Origin: Strigamia acuminata
Taxonomy: Eukaryota; Arthropoda; Chilopoda; Geophilomorpha; Linotaeniidae
DNA: 60,000 bases
NCBI GenBank assembly: GCA_949358305.1
Contig: OX442316.1
Coordinates: 1,180,001-1,240,000 of the forward strand
Reading direction: 5' to 3'
In this document: positions 32,201 to 42,447 of the stretch, in pieces
Numbering within the stretch: the first letter of the stretch is position 1
Layout: every line of letters starts with the position of its first letter
The notes under the pieces: generated by a model
What the model was told of the DNA's origin: nothing
The model's database searches: none
What the model saw: the letters and a program-made list of their open reading frames with translations, nothing else
Translations under genes and position numbers: made by a program

Positions 32201-33411
32201 TAAGGACCATTCGGTGTGTAAAAGGCCGTCTTTGGACGATCTTCTTTACACATCTCGACTTGGTAATATCCTTTGACCAGGTCAATGGATGTGAAATACC
32301 TTCCTGGTCCAGTATTATGCAAAAGCAGATCTATACTAGGCATCTGAATCACATCTAATTCGGTGATTGCATTCAACCACCTATAGTCGATACACATTCT
32401 GTACGTACCATCAGGTTTCGCAACAATTACAGGATGGCTAATGAATGGCCCAGTGGCCTTTTCAATTAGTCCATCTTGTTCTAGTTCAGCAACTAATTTG
32501 GACATAATGGCTCTCTTGGCCGGATTGTACATGCGGTACTGCATTCTGGGCAATGAATGCCCTTCTTTGAATTTAATACGATGTTGAGTAACATTCGTAC
32601 ATCCAACTTGGTCACGAAATACATTAGATACTGCATTGACCACTTCTCGAAGCGCTAGGCGCTGTTCAGGAGTGCAATCACTACCTTCAACTAACTTCTC
32701 ATCCCATTCTAAAACGGGTGCATCAGATAATTCAGTTGAATCAGCAACTGACGCCAGTTCTTCTAAATATTCGAAAGTAATTCGATTTAGAGGTGCCATT
32801 GCAAAGTTATCCTCTTCTGACACATAAGGGGCGGACCAAGTAGGTTTATCAGCACAAGAGAACTCTTGGAGATGTGGATGTGTACTAATCTTTTGTCGAC
32901 GCATAAAATTATGTCCGAGTATTAATCCACAGACTCGTTTGGCTAAAACGATGAAATTCATCGGCGTGCATTCATCAGCCCACTGTACGCACAAAGTTAT
33001 TTGTCCGACTGGTTTGTGCGCTACACCTACAGCATTAACCAACATGTTTCTGGGTGCTTCTTGTAAAAAATCAGGCAGAGCTTGAGTTTCTGACAAAAGC
33101 TGTTCCCCAATATAACATTGAGAAGCTCCTGTGTCCATGAGCGCATTGTAGGTGAGCCCACCAATTGTGACTTTCATTCGAGGATCGTCTTTATTATTAC
33201 CCAAAGTAATATTGTGCAAATTATTGCTCCCGATGACTCTGTTGAGTCGTCTAGGTCTACAAAATTTCTTCGTGTAACATTTATGTGGAAACAATGTCAA
33301 GCTCTTGAATTGCTCCGTCATCTTTTGTAGATTTTCATCTACTCCACCGCTATGACTAGTGGCTTCTTCTAGAAACGTAGTTTCCACGTCCATGAACAAC
33401 GAGTCCGACAT
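29287..33411 (-). CDS. Gypsy pol polyprotein (protease, RT, RNase H, integrase)
   Basis: 1374 codons from the first ATG; in the element it is probably made as a Gag-Pol fusion by -1 frameshifting at 33462-33468, which adds 17 codons before this Met. Domains: retroviral-type protease LMDTGASQCYIG (about residue 92); reverse transcriptase with CIDYRWLN, MPFGLCNAPCTFQRLM and catalytic YLDD (about 439); RNase H with MTDASHEGLGA (about 582) and ELECLAVVWAIDRF; zinc-binding H-H-C-C (HGHPLSGHAGM...CPHCSQYKP, about 890-930); integrase core with MDLMGP, SDNGKQF and PTERANR supplying D, D, E. The order RT-RNase H-integrase places it in Ty3/gypsy. The C-terminal tail is Lys/Arg/Pro-rich. No stop or frame break is seen, so the enzyme set looks functional. 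No envelope frame follows. Confidence 0.95.
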   Translation of the reverse strand: MSDSLFMDVETTFLEEATSHSGGVDENLQKMTEQFKSLTLFPHKCYTKKFCRPRRLNRVIGSNNLHNITLGNNKDDPRMKVTIGGLTYNALMDTGASQCYIGEQLLSETQALPDFLQEAPRNMLVNAVGVAHKPVGQITLCVQWADECTPMNFIVLAKRVCGLILGHNFMRRQKISTHPHLQEFSCADKPTWSAPYVSEEDNFAMAPLNRITFEYLEELASVADSTELSDAPVLEWDEKLVEGSDCTPEQRLALREVVNAVSNVFRDQVGCTNVTQHRIKFKEGHSLPRMQYRMYNPAKRAIMSKLVAELEQDGLIEKATGPFISHPVIVAKPDGTYRMCIDYRWLNAITELDVIQMPSIDLLLHNTGPGRYFTSIDLVKGYYQVEMCKEDRPKTAFYTPNGPYQFVRMPFGLCNAPCTFQRLMEGVLGSALQNYALVYLDDVIVYSNTWDEHLIHVRDVLEKLNKANMTINKAKSRFGRTELKFLGHWIKPDGLYGDPDKISAIMKFPTPTCAKDIQRFHGMTNFFRKFVPNHGAIAAPYTCMMNEKTPFEWGDAQTEAFNKIKALLCNDNCLHKPDMSKPFVVMTDASHEGLGAVICQDVDLLDKDKKKTGTAPRPVAYASRVLRGAEKRYTTPELECLAVVWAIDRFKPYLEYGTFTLESDAEALKWLMRTPEPSGKFGRWALRIQCGAFKIVFRRGAYNQVADALSRAPLGEEDIPLRDHVEPIEINQYWPEWDGNPSISLNRAPGRSEYLANVRVHFSENSKEYSEEREGEEIQETLYSALTDVIKEVPPTRREIIDAQLVDTECKRIREYLLFDRIVGIPKSEIKEWKNKVRNYCLDKKEDDGDQMIIFFNPSFEEELNDSGNGFKAVVPSSLIKRVLFACHGHPLSGHAGMSKTLEKTRLIYYWPGMSRSVRNYVKSCPHCSQYKPDQQKKRAGPYVPHNMTNPWEHINMDLMGPKPAGRSQNQYVFVIIDNCTKFVEIKALTKATSANCVQELRSVANRWGHPKKIVSDNGKQFVSDIYNEYCETYHIRPAHTSTYHAQANPTERANRDIKILLAIYTDVHTQWPRYLDEFAFVIRNNKSDATNSTPMLLNTGRIVTLPFDPRILRHANPFDKHNPEKYVRELLDILRRAHQEMHRRIQLNYERHRKIHEQKFTIIEFEVGDLVWKQTHILSCADKKISAGLAEKRDGPWEIVEILPGSAYKLRKLADGSIEKSVNIKALYPYTPLYPIETWKIGQKTASNTDQENPKWMDESNELPSPPVQKEIIPETPTEVPMELSESPQIQTKKSVQEKSKHRHRQRLIAVDKKAAVERGEPLKKPPRKPRKPQKLVERTSTRPRRERVPNPKYSDENFVRNITAVFKKPYQQ

Positions 33412-33427
33412 AGCATCAGCTATTTCT

Positions 33428-33468
33428 GGGGGCTGAATGAATCCTTCATCCCCCGGATCTAGTTTTTT
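33428..33468 (-). promoter_or_regulatory. -1 programmed ribosomal frameshift signal
   Basis: The last gag codons read GCA AAA AAC TAG on the minus strand, so the heptamer A AAA AAC (33462-33468) sits in frame directly before the stop. A 7-base spacer follows, then a stem: GGGGG paired with CCCCC and ATGAA with TTCAT, with a GGA loop and a 4-base bulge (33428-33454). Shifting back one base skips the stop and enters the pol frame without interruption up to its ATG at 33411. Heptamer, spacing and stem all fit known signals. Confidence 0.88.
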
Positions 33469-35771
33469 GCACTAGAATCAGTCGAATCGTTAGATTCAGG
33501 TTTAGCCAATTGTTTGACTATCTCAGCTAATTGATTAGTGAGCGTCGACTGCAGTTTATTCTCAAAATTATTAAATTTGGAATCAAGTTTCACATCTAGT
33601 GTCGCATCCAACACTTCTTGGGTTACCCAATTAGGTTTACGCTTAGCAGAGGGATCCAAAGTTGGATTATCTGGGGTATTTCGCTTCTGAATGTCTTCAG
33701 ACTTAAAATTCGAACGGGGTTTTAAATCTGGACACTCTCGTCGGAAATGTCCGGGTTTCTTACAATTAAAGCAAACCATTTGTCCCCTCCTGTTGGGGTC
33801 TACTACACCATTTACTGCGTAAATTAGTTCACATTCTTCGGGTAACTCATCTGTACAGAAATTAATCTGTTCATCTGATTCCAAAGTCAGGGACTTGGCG
33901 TTATTTTTAGGTTGCGAACGAGTGTCCGGTTTCCTAGGTGGGAAAACGACTGGATCGTTTACTCTCACCCCATTGGCTGTACGGCTGTACAGTCCTTTCT
34001 TCTTTGTAATAGCATTATAAATGTCTATGAAGGGAAGTTCATCTAAACCTTGCGTGTGCAAGAGAAGATCGTTGGCGGGAGTAATGCTTCCCAAGAATAT
34101 ACTCGCAGCTCCCTGAGAGTTAAGGTTATCTTGTAATAACCAAAGTTGGTAAAACTTATGTGTATAATCATACAAGTTTTCTGATTCGAGCTGTCTCAAC
34201 TTTGTTAATTGGGTTGTTCGTTCCAAGCATGTGGCAACAAACCTTCCTCTAAACGCTTTTTCAAACGTGTCCCAATTATGAAAGTCGTTTCGTCTCTCTT
34301 GAAACCAACTATATGCGAGGTCGGTTAAGTAACCAGCCACGCCTTTTACTAACATTTCATCGAGTGAAATATTTCGTAGAAACGCAACGTTTCGAATTAT
34401 ACTGAGGAAGCGCTCGCTTTCTTCAGTTTTACCCGAAAATACAGGTATATCGGGAGGTTTCAAACTTATAGTTTGGGGTGTTGCAGGGGTGGAATTCTTT
34501 CCTACTTGGGCTAGTTTATGCATATTTAATGCAATAGTAGCTAAGTCGTCTGCTGACATCCCAAAACTACTTGTTGGTCGCGAATTATCATTCGTCGAAC
34601 CATTATTAAAATGACTCGAGTTATTTTGACTAGAGCCGTTAAAATTATTGGGGTTGAAATTATTTGACCCTCCTTGATTTTGTCTACCTTGATGGCCAAG
34701 ATTCGAATGGTTATTCGGTCCACCTTGGTTGTCAAAATTTGAATGATTATTCGATCCACGGGGATTTTGTCTTCTTTGGTTACCAAAGTTGGAATGATTA
34801 TTTGCTCCACCTTGATTTCCAAAGTTCGAATGATTATTCGAATTTCCCTGATAACCTTGATTCGAAAAATTATTCGACTGGTTCTGATTGCCAGGTTGTG
34901 AATAATTATTCCACTGGTCTTGATTACCGAAACTTGAACAGTTATTCGGGTTATTTAAGTTATTTAAGTTCGGCTGAACTGGATAACTTCCTTGCGATAT
35001 AGGCAATTGGTTTGGAATATTATTATTTCCAGAAAAAGGATTCAAACGATTGTTTGGATCGACTATTCCTCTTAGCTGCGCGCTTAGATCATTATTTAAT
35101 CCATGCGTGGGTTCAGCAGCAAGATTCGGACAACTGTTGGCTCCATTCGGAAAACCAGGATTCGGGTTTTTATTATTATTAAGACCCATAAATCTTCTTT
35201 TATGAGAAGCAACAAATTGATTATTCATTCGCCGATAAAACGCTTGTTCAAAACTGCCGGGTGTAGGATCCTGTTGATCCCAACGAGATTTCCGGTTGGT
35301 CGTCGGAGGTCCTGTCGTCTTCTGACGATACCGAGTGATCGGTGTTGTCGTATTCAAACCAGGATCTGTCGGTCCTTGATTACGTGGAGTCTGTGATCTA
35401 GAACTAGAATGCTCCGACGGATCTCGATGTGTGTTAACAAAATCTAAAACTTCGGCCATTGTTCCAAATTGAATTGGATTCAAACAATAATCTCGACAAA
35501 TAAAAAGTCCAGCTGGACCTAAATGTGATCCATCTTGTGGACGATTCATTTCCTCCACGGGGGTAGGATCAGTTACTTCCACAACTGGATCGATAATGGC
35601 GACTGGGTCAGTCAGTTCAATTGAAACATTATTATCATCCACGTGGTTTTCCACGATATTCACTGTTTCCGTTTCATCTGGAACGGGTACAAATTCGGCT
35701 AAATTAATTCCACCGGTCAAACACGTTCTTTCCTTACCACGGGTATTCATCGAATGCTGGTTACTAGTCAT
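33459..35771 (-). CDS. Gypsy Gag protein
   Basis: 770 codons encoding the particle-forming protein. The N-terminal third is acidic and low in complexity. Residues about 237-390 form a striking Asn/Gln/Gly-rich repeat region (NNHSNFGNQGG and variants). The retrotransposon gag core follows at about 437-570 (DIPVFSGKTEESERFL, YSWFQERRNDF). A single CCHC knuckle, CFNCKKPGHFRREC, lies at about residue 665 and is expected to bind RNA. The C-terminus is coiled-coil-like. The stop (TAG at 33459-33461) directly follows the slippery heptamer. The start ATGACTAG follows an AAAAG that could be an acceptor; an unspliced start is equally possible. Asn-rich repeats of this kind may drive condensation, which is inference. 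Confidence 0.93.
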   Translation of the reverse strand: MTSNQHSMNTRGKERTCLTGGINLAEFVPVPDETETVNIVENHVDDNNVSIELTDPVAIIDPVVEVTDPTPVEEMNRPQDGSHLGPAGLFICRDYCLNPIQFGTMAEVLDFVNTHRDPSEHSSSRSQTPRNQGPTDPGLNTTTPITRYRQKTTGPPTTNRKSRWDQQDPTPGSFEQAFYRRMNNQFVASHKRRFMGLNNNKNPNPGFPNGANSCPNLAAEPTHGLNNDLSAQLRGIVDPNNRLNPFSGNNNIPNQLPISQGSYPVQPNLNNLNNPNNCSSFGNQDQWNNYSQPGNQNQSNNFSNQGYQGNSNNHSNFGNQGGANNHSNFGNQRRQNPRGSNNHSNFDNQGGPNNHSNLGHQGRQNQGGSNNFNPNNFNGSSQNNSSHFNNGSTNDNSRPTSSFGMSADDLATIALNMHKLAQVGKNSTPATPQTISLKPPDIPVFSGKTEESERFLSIIRNVAFLRNISLDEMLVKGVAGYLTDLAYSWFQERRNDFHNWDTFEKAFRGRFVATCLERTTQLTKLRQLESENLYDYTHKFYQLWLLQDNLNSQGAASIFLGSITPANDLLLHTQGLDELPFIDIYNAITKKKGLYSRTANGVRVNDPVVFPPRKPDTRSQPKNNAKSLTLESDEQINFCTDELPEECELIYAVNGVVDPNRRGQMVCFNCKKPGHFRRECPDLKPRSNFKSEDIQKRNTPDNPTLDPSAKRKPNWVTQEVLDATLDVKLDSKFNNFENKLQSTLTNQLAEIVKQLAKPESNDSTDSSAKN

Positions 35772-37430
35772 CTTTTAATCGAAATCAAGATTCCAAAAAA
35801 TTCACAAATAAACGAAGAAGTTACAAGCGATCTGGAAGGTTGCAAACGAAGCAATGGTTTCACTGGGTCGTTCTGGGTTTCAAGTACCTCTGTAAACCTT
35901 TCTGATTGGTCGAACTTCAAACGTTAGTCTCACGAGATTTTAATCTTATCTGTGATTGATGGATTTCACCTTTTTCGCGGACCCATGATCTAGTCAGATT
36001 TCTGAATTATGACGTAGTCAAAAAAAATAAAAATGGACGATCATCCAAATTCACCGAAAAAGTATTACTTATTTCCATAATAAAATCTTATTTATAACCA
36101 ATTTGAATTTCGCTGAAATTTTGTATAACAAGAGCGCGTGAAATCTATCGACTACTACGGCTTTGCTGCAAAGCATTGGTTGCTAGGCAACACAACAAAC
36201 GAGAATTTCTTCGCCAACATTGGAATGAATTTTTTCACTCGTAGATATTTGATTTCAAAGTTTTGAAATCCTACTTTTGACCGAACATTTTAATGTAGAA
36301 TCAAGTATGTAAATAAAATAGCTCTTTGAAATAAAATATAAATTTTAATTCCTTCGAAAATGTCAATTTCCTTGTATTTTATTCACGCGAATAAAGTTAG
36401 GTTTAACTTGAAATCTCAAGTATTTATACAGTTATAAAAATAAACAAACTACAAATACTTGTCGGAATTCAGTTAGAATTCCCGATAAAACTTGTGGAAC
36501 TTTTCGCATTAGGCCCAACCACGTGGTTTCTCGAATCGACGACGGCGAATCGACGTATCACGGGCGGACGTAACAACGACAAGTTCGGGCAAGATTTTCC
36601 AATTCTCGTGGTCGGATCATTAGGCCTGACCACGCGGTGGGAAATTATTAGTTTGTTTAAAACATACAATTTCTTCGGCGGAAAATCGGAAATGCAAATG
36701 AATTACATTTATTATCTTGCAAAGCACTTTTAAACGGAATAAATAAATTAGACACAAATATAAATTTCGTTCGAAACTTATTTTACACACAAAAATCACC
36801 GTAAAAGTTACACTTATTCGAATTCACGATAGACACACAAAACTTCAAATATTTTATTTAAAATTTGGACAGCCTATCTCGGTAGAACCTCCACTTGTGA
36901 CGATTCTACTTTTGGCTGAATAATTAGCCATTACAAGAGATAAATCGGTTTAGACAAGACATTTCTTCAACTAGAAATAACCTAACCGAGATAAGCTACG
37001 GAAGTCTGTACAACGTGAATATGTGATCAAATATAACAACTTACGATTTTGTGTGATATAATTTACATGTTTATTAACATTACAACTGGAGTTGGGGTTC
37101 TGGATAAGTGTAACGGCGGCTACACTGGTTGAGGTTCCGGGCGATGCTGTTCGAGTGGTGCGGCTGACTTTGCGGCATCGTCACAGTTAGCGCTACGGAG
37201 ACGTATTCGGTCCCGCAGCTCGGATATCTATTAATACGAAGAATCCTTCGTATTTGGTCGGGAATATTCATTAGAATATTCCGTATTCAAATCATCAAAA
37301 CATTATTAGTGTAATATAACAAATGAATTGTTATATTGTTATTCTATGGGCGGGGACAGTCACGACAGTCGAGGGAACCATCGCGGGAGTTGTTGAAGCT
37401 CCATCCGCCAGCATGCCTTACGACGACAAG
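35772..37430. other. Region upstream of gypsy gag, no gene recognised
   Basis: AT-rich sequence. It includes an X-box-like site at 36179-36191 and a partial self-complementarity between the two CATTAGGCC-containing stretches around 36505-36640. The 5' LTR expected here was not found by comparison with 27-29.3 kb. Short open frames show no protein-like features. Confidence 0.5.
36179..36191. promoter_or_regulatory. X-box-like (RFX) motif
   Basis: GTTGC-TAG-GCAAC is a perfect inverted repeat with a 3-base spacer, matching the established binding site of RFX factors (GTTRCC N1-3 GGYAAC type), which act mainly on ciliary genes. Its distance to any host gene is unknown, so a chance match within a retroelement leader is possible. 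Confidence 0.4.
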
Positions 37431-37439
37431 ATCTCGTGA

Positions 37440-38250
37440 TCAGGCGCCGGGTATTTGTTTTCTGCGACGAGTCGCTTTCAGTGGTACCAACCACTGGGTA
37501 AACAGTTCCTGGGGGACTACCAGATCGGCATTACCAATACCCGAGTGTTTGTTTAGCGCAAGGTATGAATGCAATTGCTCACGGGCCACCAACCCGGTGC
37601 GTCGCCTGTGAATAAGGCTTTTACCGACCTCGGACAAGTCTTGCCCACTTAACGGAAGGGCCAATGCACTGCATCGGAACCCTGGGAAAACAGTTTGCCC
37701 GTATTTGTTTGACGAGTTTGACTTCCCGTATATGTGCTCTGGCAGAGCATCTGACCTATGATCGGAGAATCGCGCAGATAGATGCGACTATCACCGATCA
37801 TATAATTTGATATTTGTTTAACAGGTTAATCAATCCCGTGCATGAGCGATATACTACGCCACCGTATGAAATCCTACTGTCCCTTAGAACAGCCGGCTAA
37901 CACTACGGGGCCATTTCATGTGTGAAACATGTCTACAAGGTTAGCCTTCCCAGATGGGCCCTACAACAAGCAATAACACGATAGTAATAATACATATCCA
38001 TTGAGAGCTGAGGAGGCCCGATGTGTCGTGAGAGAAAGTGAGATCATACGATAACAACAATGCAATACAACAATATTCATTCAAGCCAAGGGGGGAGCTC
38101 GTGAGAACCAGAGCTTATATGGTTCTAGAGAACAATCAGATTGGCGACAGCCAATCAGGTGTCTGAATCGATGGATTCGTGGATCACTAGTCCGGACCTA
38201 ATATTGAACTGGGTCCCGAAGAGTCCGATTGGTCATCTTCAACAGGTAAG
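37440..38250 (+). other. Chain of short hairpins ending in a consensus splice donor
   Basis: At least six hairpins occur in 0.7 kb: GCGAC/GTCGC (37464-37475), CAGTGGT/ACCACTG (37479-37496), TGCTCT/AGAGCA (37735-37749), a 9 bp stem with an internal stem (37757-37802), AGAACCA/TGGTTCT (38104-38126) and GATTGGC/GCCAATC (38139-38156). Between them the motif TATTTGTTT or TGTTTGTTT recurs at 37451, 37544, 37697 and 37811. CAACAG|GTAAGT follows near 38246. There is no protein frame. It may be a structured non-coding RNA exon or a repeat of unknown class. Confidence 0.45.
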
Positions 38251-38254
38251 TAAA

Positions 38255-40340
38255 ACCGGATATTGATTCGATAGAATCAATATCTCAAGTAAATAATACT
38301 TAGCTTAGTCCAATAAAATACTGTATATTTTATTCGCAACGTTATATTAATTCTTTAATATAACTCGCAACTTTATCGAGTTTAAACTGCGCGCGTTAGA
38401 CAAACAGCGCCATCTAGTGTGAACATTGGATAATACGGTTTTATAACCGTCACAAAGTTGAAAACACGAAATAACACTTTTCAAATTTTAAAACCTGAAA
38501 TACTGGTGAACCAAAAATAAAATCATTCAAAGTTAGCTCACAGGAAATAAATTATTAATACTGGTACGTAATTTTAAATTAATTTATGTTAAAATCCAAC
38601 CTTGCAACAGCTAAGTCAGTTTTCACTGTCCTGTGATTTTCATGTCTTGTCTCTACCATCAGCAATAAGTTGTATCAGTTGAAAATAAAATGAAAATAAC
38701 AAAATCGCAGCCAATCAACACAGGTAATTGACTTTGTATTTTTTGGATTTAATGGATTTTCTGTGGAAATAACGCTGGGCTAAAATGTATGAGTCTGTTT
38801 CGCGGCCTGTTGTAATTGCTATTAATATCCACGTTTGTACAGGCAGATTTTTTTGTGCTCCACTGTTAGTTCTATCATGTACTAAGCTTACATGCATATA
38901 CAGTAGTTGCAGTGCAGCAGCTGGAAATGATTTTTCTGTTGATGAATAAAACCAGAGGGACAAAAAAAAGTATTTTATCTATTTTCATGTTGAAGGTGAA
39001 TGTATAATGCAATAAAACAGTTCAGATTTTAAAGAAGCATAAAATTAAAAAACATGAGAAGTCACAACTAGATTGAATTGTCCACATTACAACCGCAAAA
39101 ACAAAGAAGAAAAATGCAAAAATCACAACAAAAAATATATTTATTTATTTGTTCTTTTTGTTTAATTTCAATCAATTTCCGTTGCAGTTTTCCTTTAAAC
39201 ATTTAGAGATTAATCCAGTTTTCCTCACAATCGACAGCAAAAACCGAAGTTTTTCTTTCTTTCTTTTTTTAATTTTAAATTTTAATTAAAAAATTAATTT
39301 CCAAACCTCCCATCATTCACTCTTACAATTCTCCACTATTAAAAACTCATTGAAAAATATTTCAGGAAACGATGTTAGTGCCCTGATCTAGCCAGTCATT
39401 AATTACTGCCTCGAAACGAAAGTAGTGTAGAAATTCTAGTAATGAAAATGAATGAGATTTAATATCATTCCATCTTCGATTAATTAAAGATTAAAAAGAA
39501 AAAAAATCACTATTGATTTTTAAAACAAGTTTGGAATCATTTATTCTGCTTTAGCTGAGAAATTAGAATAAATCATCATTATTCATTACAATTTAAACAT
39601 TTGTTTTAACAGAAAGAAAGACCTTCTTCAGTTTTTTGCTGTTCGGAGAAGCGTCGTACCAAAAAAAACCCCTGAATTAAATAAATCGGGGAATCAACCA
39701 CTCTAATAACACTAGTAATGGCGAGAAAGATGACTTTTAAATCTCTCTCTAATTTAAGATTTGCAAATCCAAGAACCCAGCAATTCTTGTGCAAATCCAG
39801 CAATTGTGTAAATCTCGATGCACATATCTCATTCAACGAAGTAAGAAAAATCCCATCTTGAAAAATACATTGAAATACACACGGAATACAAATACTGCAT
39901 CAACTACAAATTCATCACTCCTACATCGAACGCCATTTTTCTGACCTAGGCCGCCTCTTCGACTATGCCAAAAAAATGCTTAGAAAAGCGAACGTATACC
40001 ACAACACAAGTTCGTATTCGAAGTTCCCTAAACACGAATGTCGATCTTACTTTCAGAGCGCATAGCGATGCATCAACTTCTGGAAAGAAAGAAGAAAGGG
40101 CGAAAAAGCTAGTGTCAAAACAAAAAAGGCAGCCTGCCTAACCGTGGCAAACCACGAATCACACGCTCAAAACAAGAAAAGCGACACTGTCGACGAAGAA
40201 CGGAAAGCAGAAAACCAAAACCTCATTGACAAAAAACTAAAGAACTAGGAATCTAGCAATTCTTGTGCAAATCCAGCTATTCTTGTGTAAACCCAGCAAA
40301 TCTTACGCAAATCTCGATGCAACGTGTTAAGTAGGATATC
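38255..40340. other. No gene recognised
   Basis: AT-rich sequence with poly-A and poly-T tracts. A CTCF-like CAGCGCCATCTAGTG lies at 38405-38419. Open frames are short and without recognisable motifs. Confidence 0.6.
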
Positions 40341-40349
40341 TTTATTCTT

Positions 40350-40447
40350 CGGAGCAAATCGGAGCAAATCGGAGCAAATCGGAGCAAATCTTCAAATCGG
40401 AGCAAATCTTCAAATCGGAGCAAATCTTCAAATCGTAGCAAATCGAA
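40350..40447. repeat. Minisatellite CGGAGCAAAT / CGGAGCAAATCTTCAAAT
   Basis: Four copies of a 10-base unit run into three or more copies of an 18-base unit that contains the 10-mer. This is an example of a repeat growing by adding an 8-base piece. Confidence 0.85.
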
Positions 40448-40609
40448 AAAGTCAGCTGCAATTCTAGCAACTGTAAGATTAGTAAACTTCGAAGCAAATC
40501 CATAAAACACAGCTAGTGATGATTTATAAAATAAAATAAAATTAATAAAATAAAAATTAAATAAAACAGTAATAGTGAATTTGAAATGATACAGTCGACA
40601 GAATTTTTA

Positions 40610-40712
40610 CATTTTTTGAAAAATTGTTTGAAATTTTGTGTAAGATTGTCTGAAATTTTTTGCAAAATGGTCTGAAATTCTTTGCAAAATTGTCTGAAAT
40701 TCTTTGCACTTT
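40610..40712. repeat. Short tandem repeat of about 26 bp
   Basis: About four imperfect copies of TTGCAAAATTGTCTGAAATTC. The reading frame through it is a by-product. Confidence 0.75.
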
Positions 40713-41106
40713 GTTACGTAGGATTTATGCCTTTTAATGACTACCCACATAAGCTTTGTGTGAAATGAGGAAAGAAAGAGATCTTTAATTTGGTTTAAAC
40801 TTAATTGTCCTTTATTAGAACCGGACAGCGTCCATCGCTCAGTCCAACACTCCCAGAGCCGGTGCGACACATATTTGCACCTGAGGCGAGCAAGGCATAT
40901 GCCGCCCTTTTGAACAGGAAAAATTTTTTTGTTACTTTTAATAACTCGGAACAATAAAATGAAATAAAATGCACTACAATACAAACATTATGACTATTAA
41001 TTGTTTATTGACATTCATTTTTACATGGCATGAGGTAACATACCTTTCTGGCCATCAACAAAATTACACAATTACTATAATGCATTTTTATTTTATATTC
41101 ATTTTT

Positions 41107-41233
41107 ATGCCACCTGGTCAGATTCACGAACATGTGTCGCCCTCGCCCGCCCTCTAGTTGCCCAAAATGAGAACAATTTAAAATGAAAGTGAAACCAAGC
41201 ATAGAACAATGCTCGCTCACAAGTGCTAAAACA
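41107..41233 (+). repeat. Module R, copy 1 (~120 bp)
   Basis: GCCACCTGGTCAGATTCACG through AAGTGCTAAAACAAA. It is highly similar to 42280-42410 and 43267-43382, all in the same orientation. The shared core includes GTGTCGCCCTCGCCC, CCTCTAGTTG and AACAATGCTCGCTCACAAG. Both strands stay open through it. Confidence 0.9.
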
Positions 41234-41266
41234 AAATTACACAATTACTATAATGCATTTTAATTT

Positions 41267-41783
41267 TATATTCATTTTTATTTTTATTTTATATTCATTT
41301 TTATTTTTATTTTATATTCATTTTTATTTTTATTTTATATTCATTTTTATTTTTGTTTTATATTCATTTTTATTTTTATTTTATATTCATTTTTATTTTT
41401 ATTTTATATTCATTTTAATTTTTATTTTATATTCATTTTTATTTTTATTTTATATTCATTTTTATTTTATATTCATTTTTATTTTTATTTTATATTCATT
41501 TTTATTTTTATTTTATATTCATTTTTATTTTTATTTTATATTCATTTTTATTTTTATTTTATATTCATTTTTATTTTTATTTTATATTCATTTTTATTTT
41601 TATTTTATATTCATTTTTATTTTTATTTTATATTCATTTTTATTTTTATTTTATATTCATTTTTATTTTTATTTTATATTCATTTTTATTTTTATTTTAT
41701 ATTCATTTTTATTTTTATTTTATATTCATTTTTATTTTTATTTTATATTCATTTTTATTTTTATTTTATATTCATTTTTAATT
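41267..41783. repeat. AT-rich minisatellite, 23 bp unit, about 22 copies
   Basis: The unit TTCATTTTTATTTTTATTTTATA repeats almost without change, with a few shortened or substituted copies (for example 41355 and 41420). Three units give a 69-base frame without stops, producing a spurious long Phe/Ile/Tyr-rich frame. Confidence 0.95.
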
Positions 41784-42279
41784 ATATATATAATTTTTTT
41801 TTTTTTTAAATTTTATTTTGAGCACCCACAGATGCCACCCCTAGAACTATGCCGCCTGAGACGACCGCCTCACCGCCTCACCCCTCGCACCTGCTCTGAA
41901 CACTCCAAATCCTACAAATCCCGTTTCCTCATAAACAGATTGAAACCATGAACAATTGAGCAGAGCACAAAATATATGAGAGACGACACGAAGACGAGAC
42001 GACGGAGTCGAGGCGTGGAAAACGAATCTAAAACGAGCAAAATCAGATTATCAATCGCAAAAAAATAAACTTAGGAATGTACGTAGTATATATAAAAATA
42101 AATTGATTTCTTTTTTCTTTCTTTTCAATTCAAATTCAATCAAACTCTATGCATTTGGCATTTCTGACATTTCATTTCAAAATTCTGCATCAGCATTCTT
42201 TTTATATACATGCATACCGTACCGGCATACCGACATACCGTATATATAAATATATACAGTAGTATATCGATTCGAATGA

Positions 42280-42410
42280 ATGCCACCTGGTCACGATTCA
42301 CGAACATGTGTCGCCCTCGCCCATCCTCTAGTTGCCCAAAATGAGAACAATTTAAAATGAAAGTGAAACCAAGCATGGAACAATGCTCGCTCACAAGTGC
42401 TAAAACAAAC
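42280..42410 (+). repeat. Module R, copy 2
   Basis: The closest match to copy 1. It is followed at 42407-42447 by a leader (AACTAAACGTTTGATTTGG...ATTTTAG) that recurs in altered form at 44244-44368, just upstream of the third micropeptide frame. Confidence 0.9.
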
Positions 42411-42447
42411 TAAACGTTTGATTTGGTAAAATTGATTGAAATTTTAG

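Larger units (their letters stand above)
29172..35771 (-). mobile_element. Ty3/gypsy retrotransposon, coding region intact, LTRs not recognised
   Basis: Gag (33459-35771) and pol (29287-33411) are both open and linked by a frameshift signal. A G-rich tract on the minus strand at about 29173-29183 (ACCGGGGGACA), roughly 105 bases after the pol stop, could be the polypurine tract. I could not find a matching pair of LTRs in 27.0-29.2 kb and 35.8-38.6 kb, nor a clear primer binding site. The ends are therefore undefined: one LTR may be lost, or the LTRs may have diverged. Confidence 0.85.

Noticed and set aside
41223-41951. 242-codon Phe/Ile/Tyr-rich open frame
   Set aside because: It is the translation of the 23 bp AT-rich minisatellite; three periods make 69 bases without a stop.
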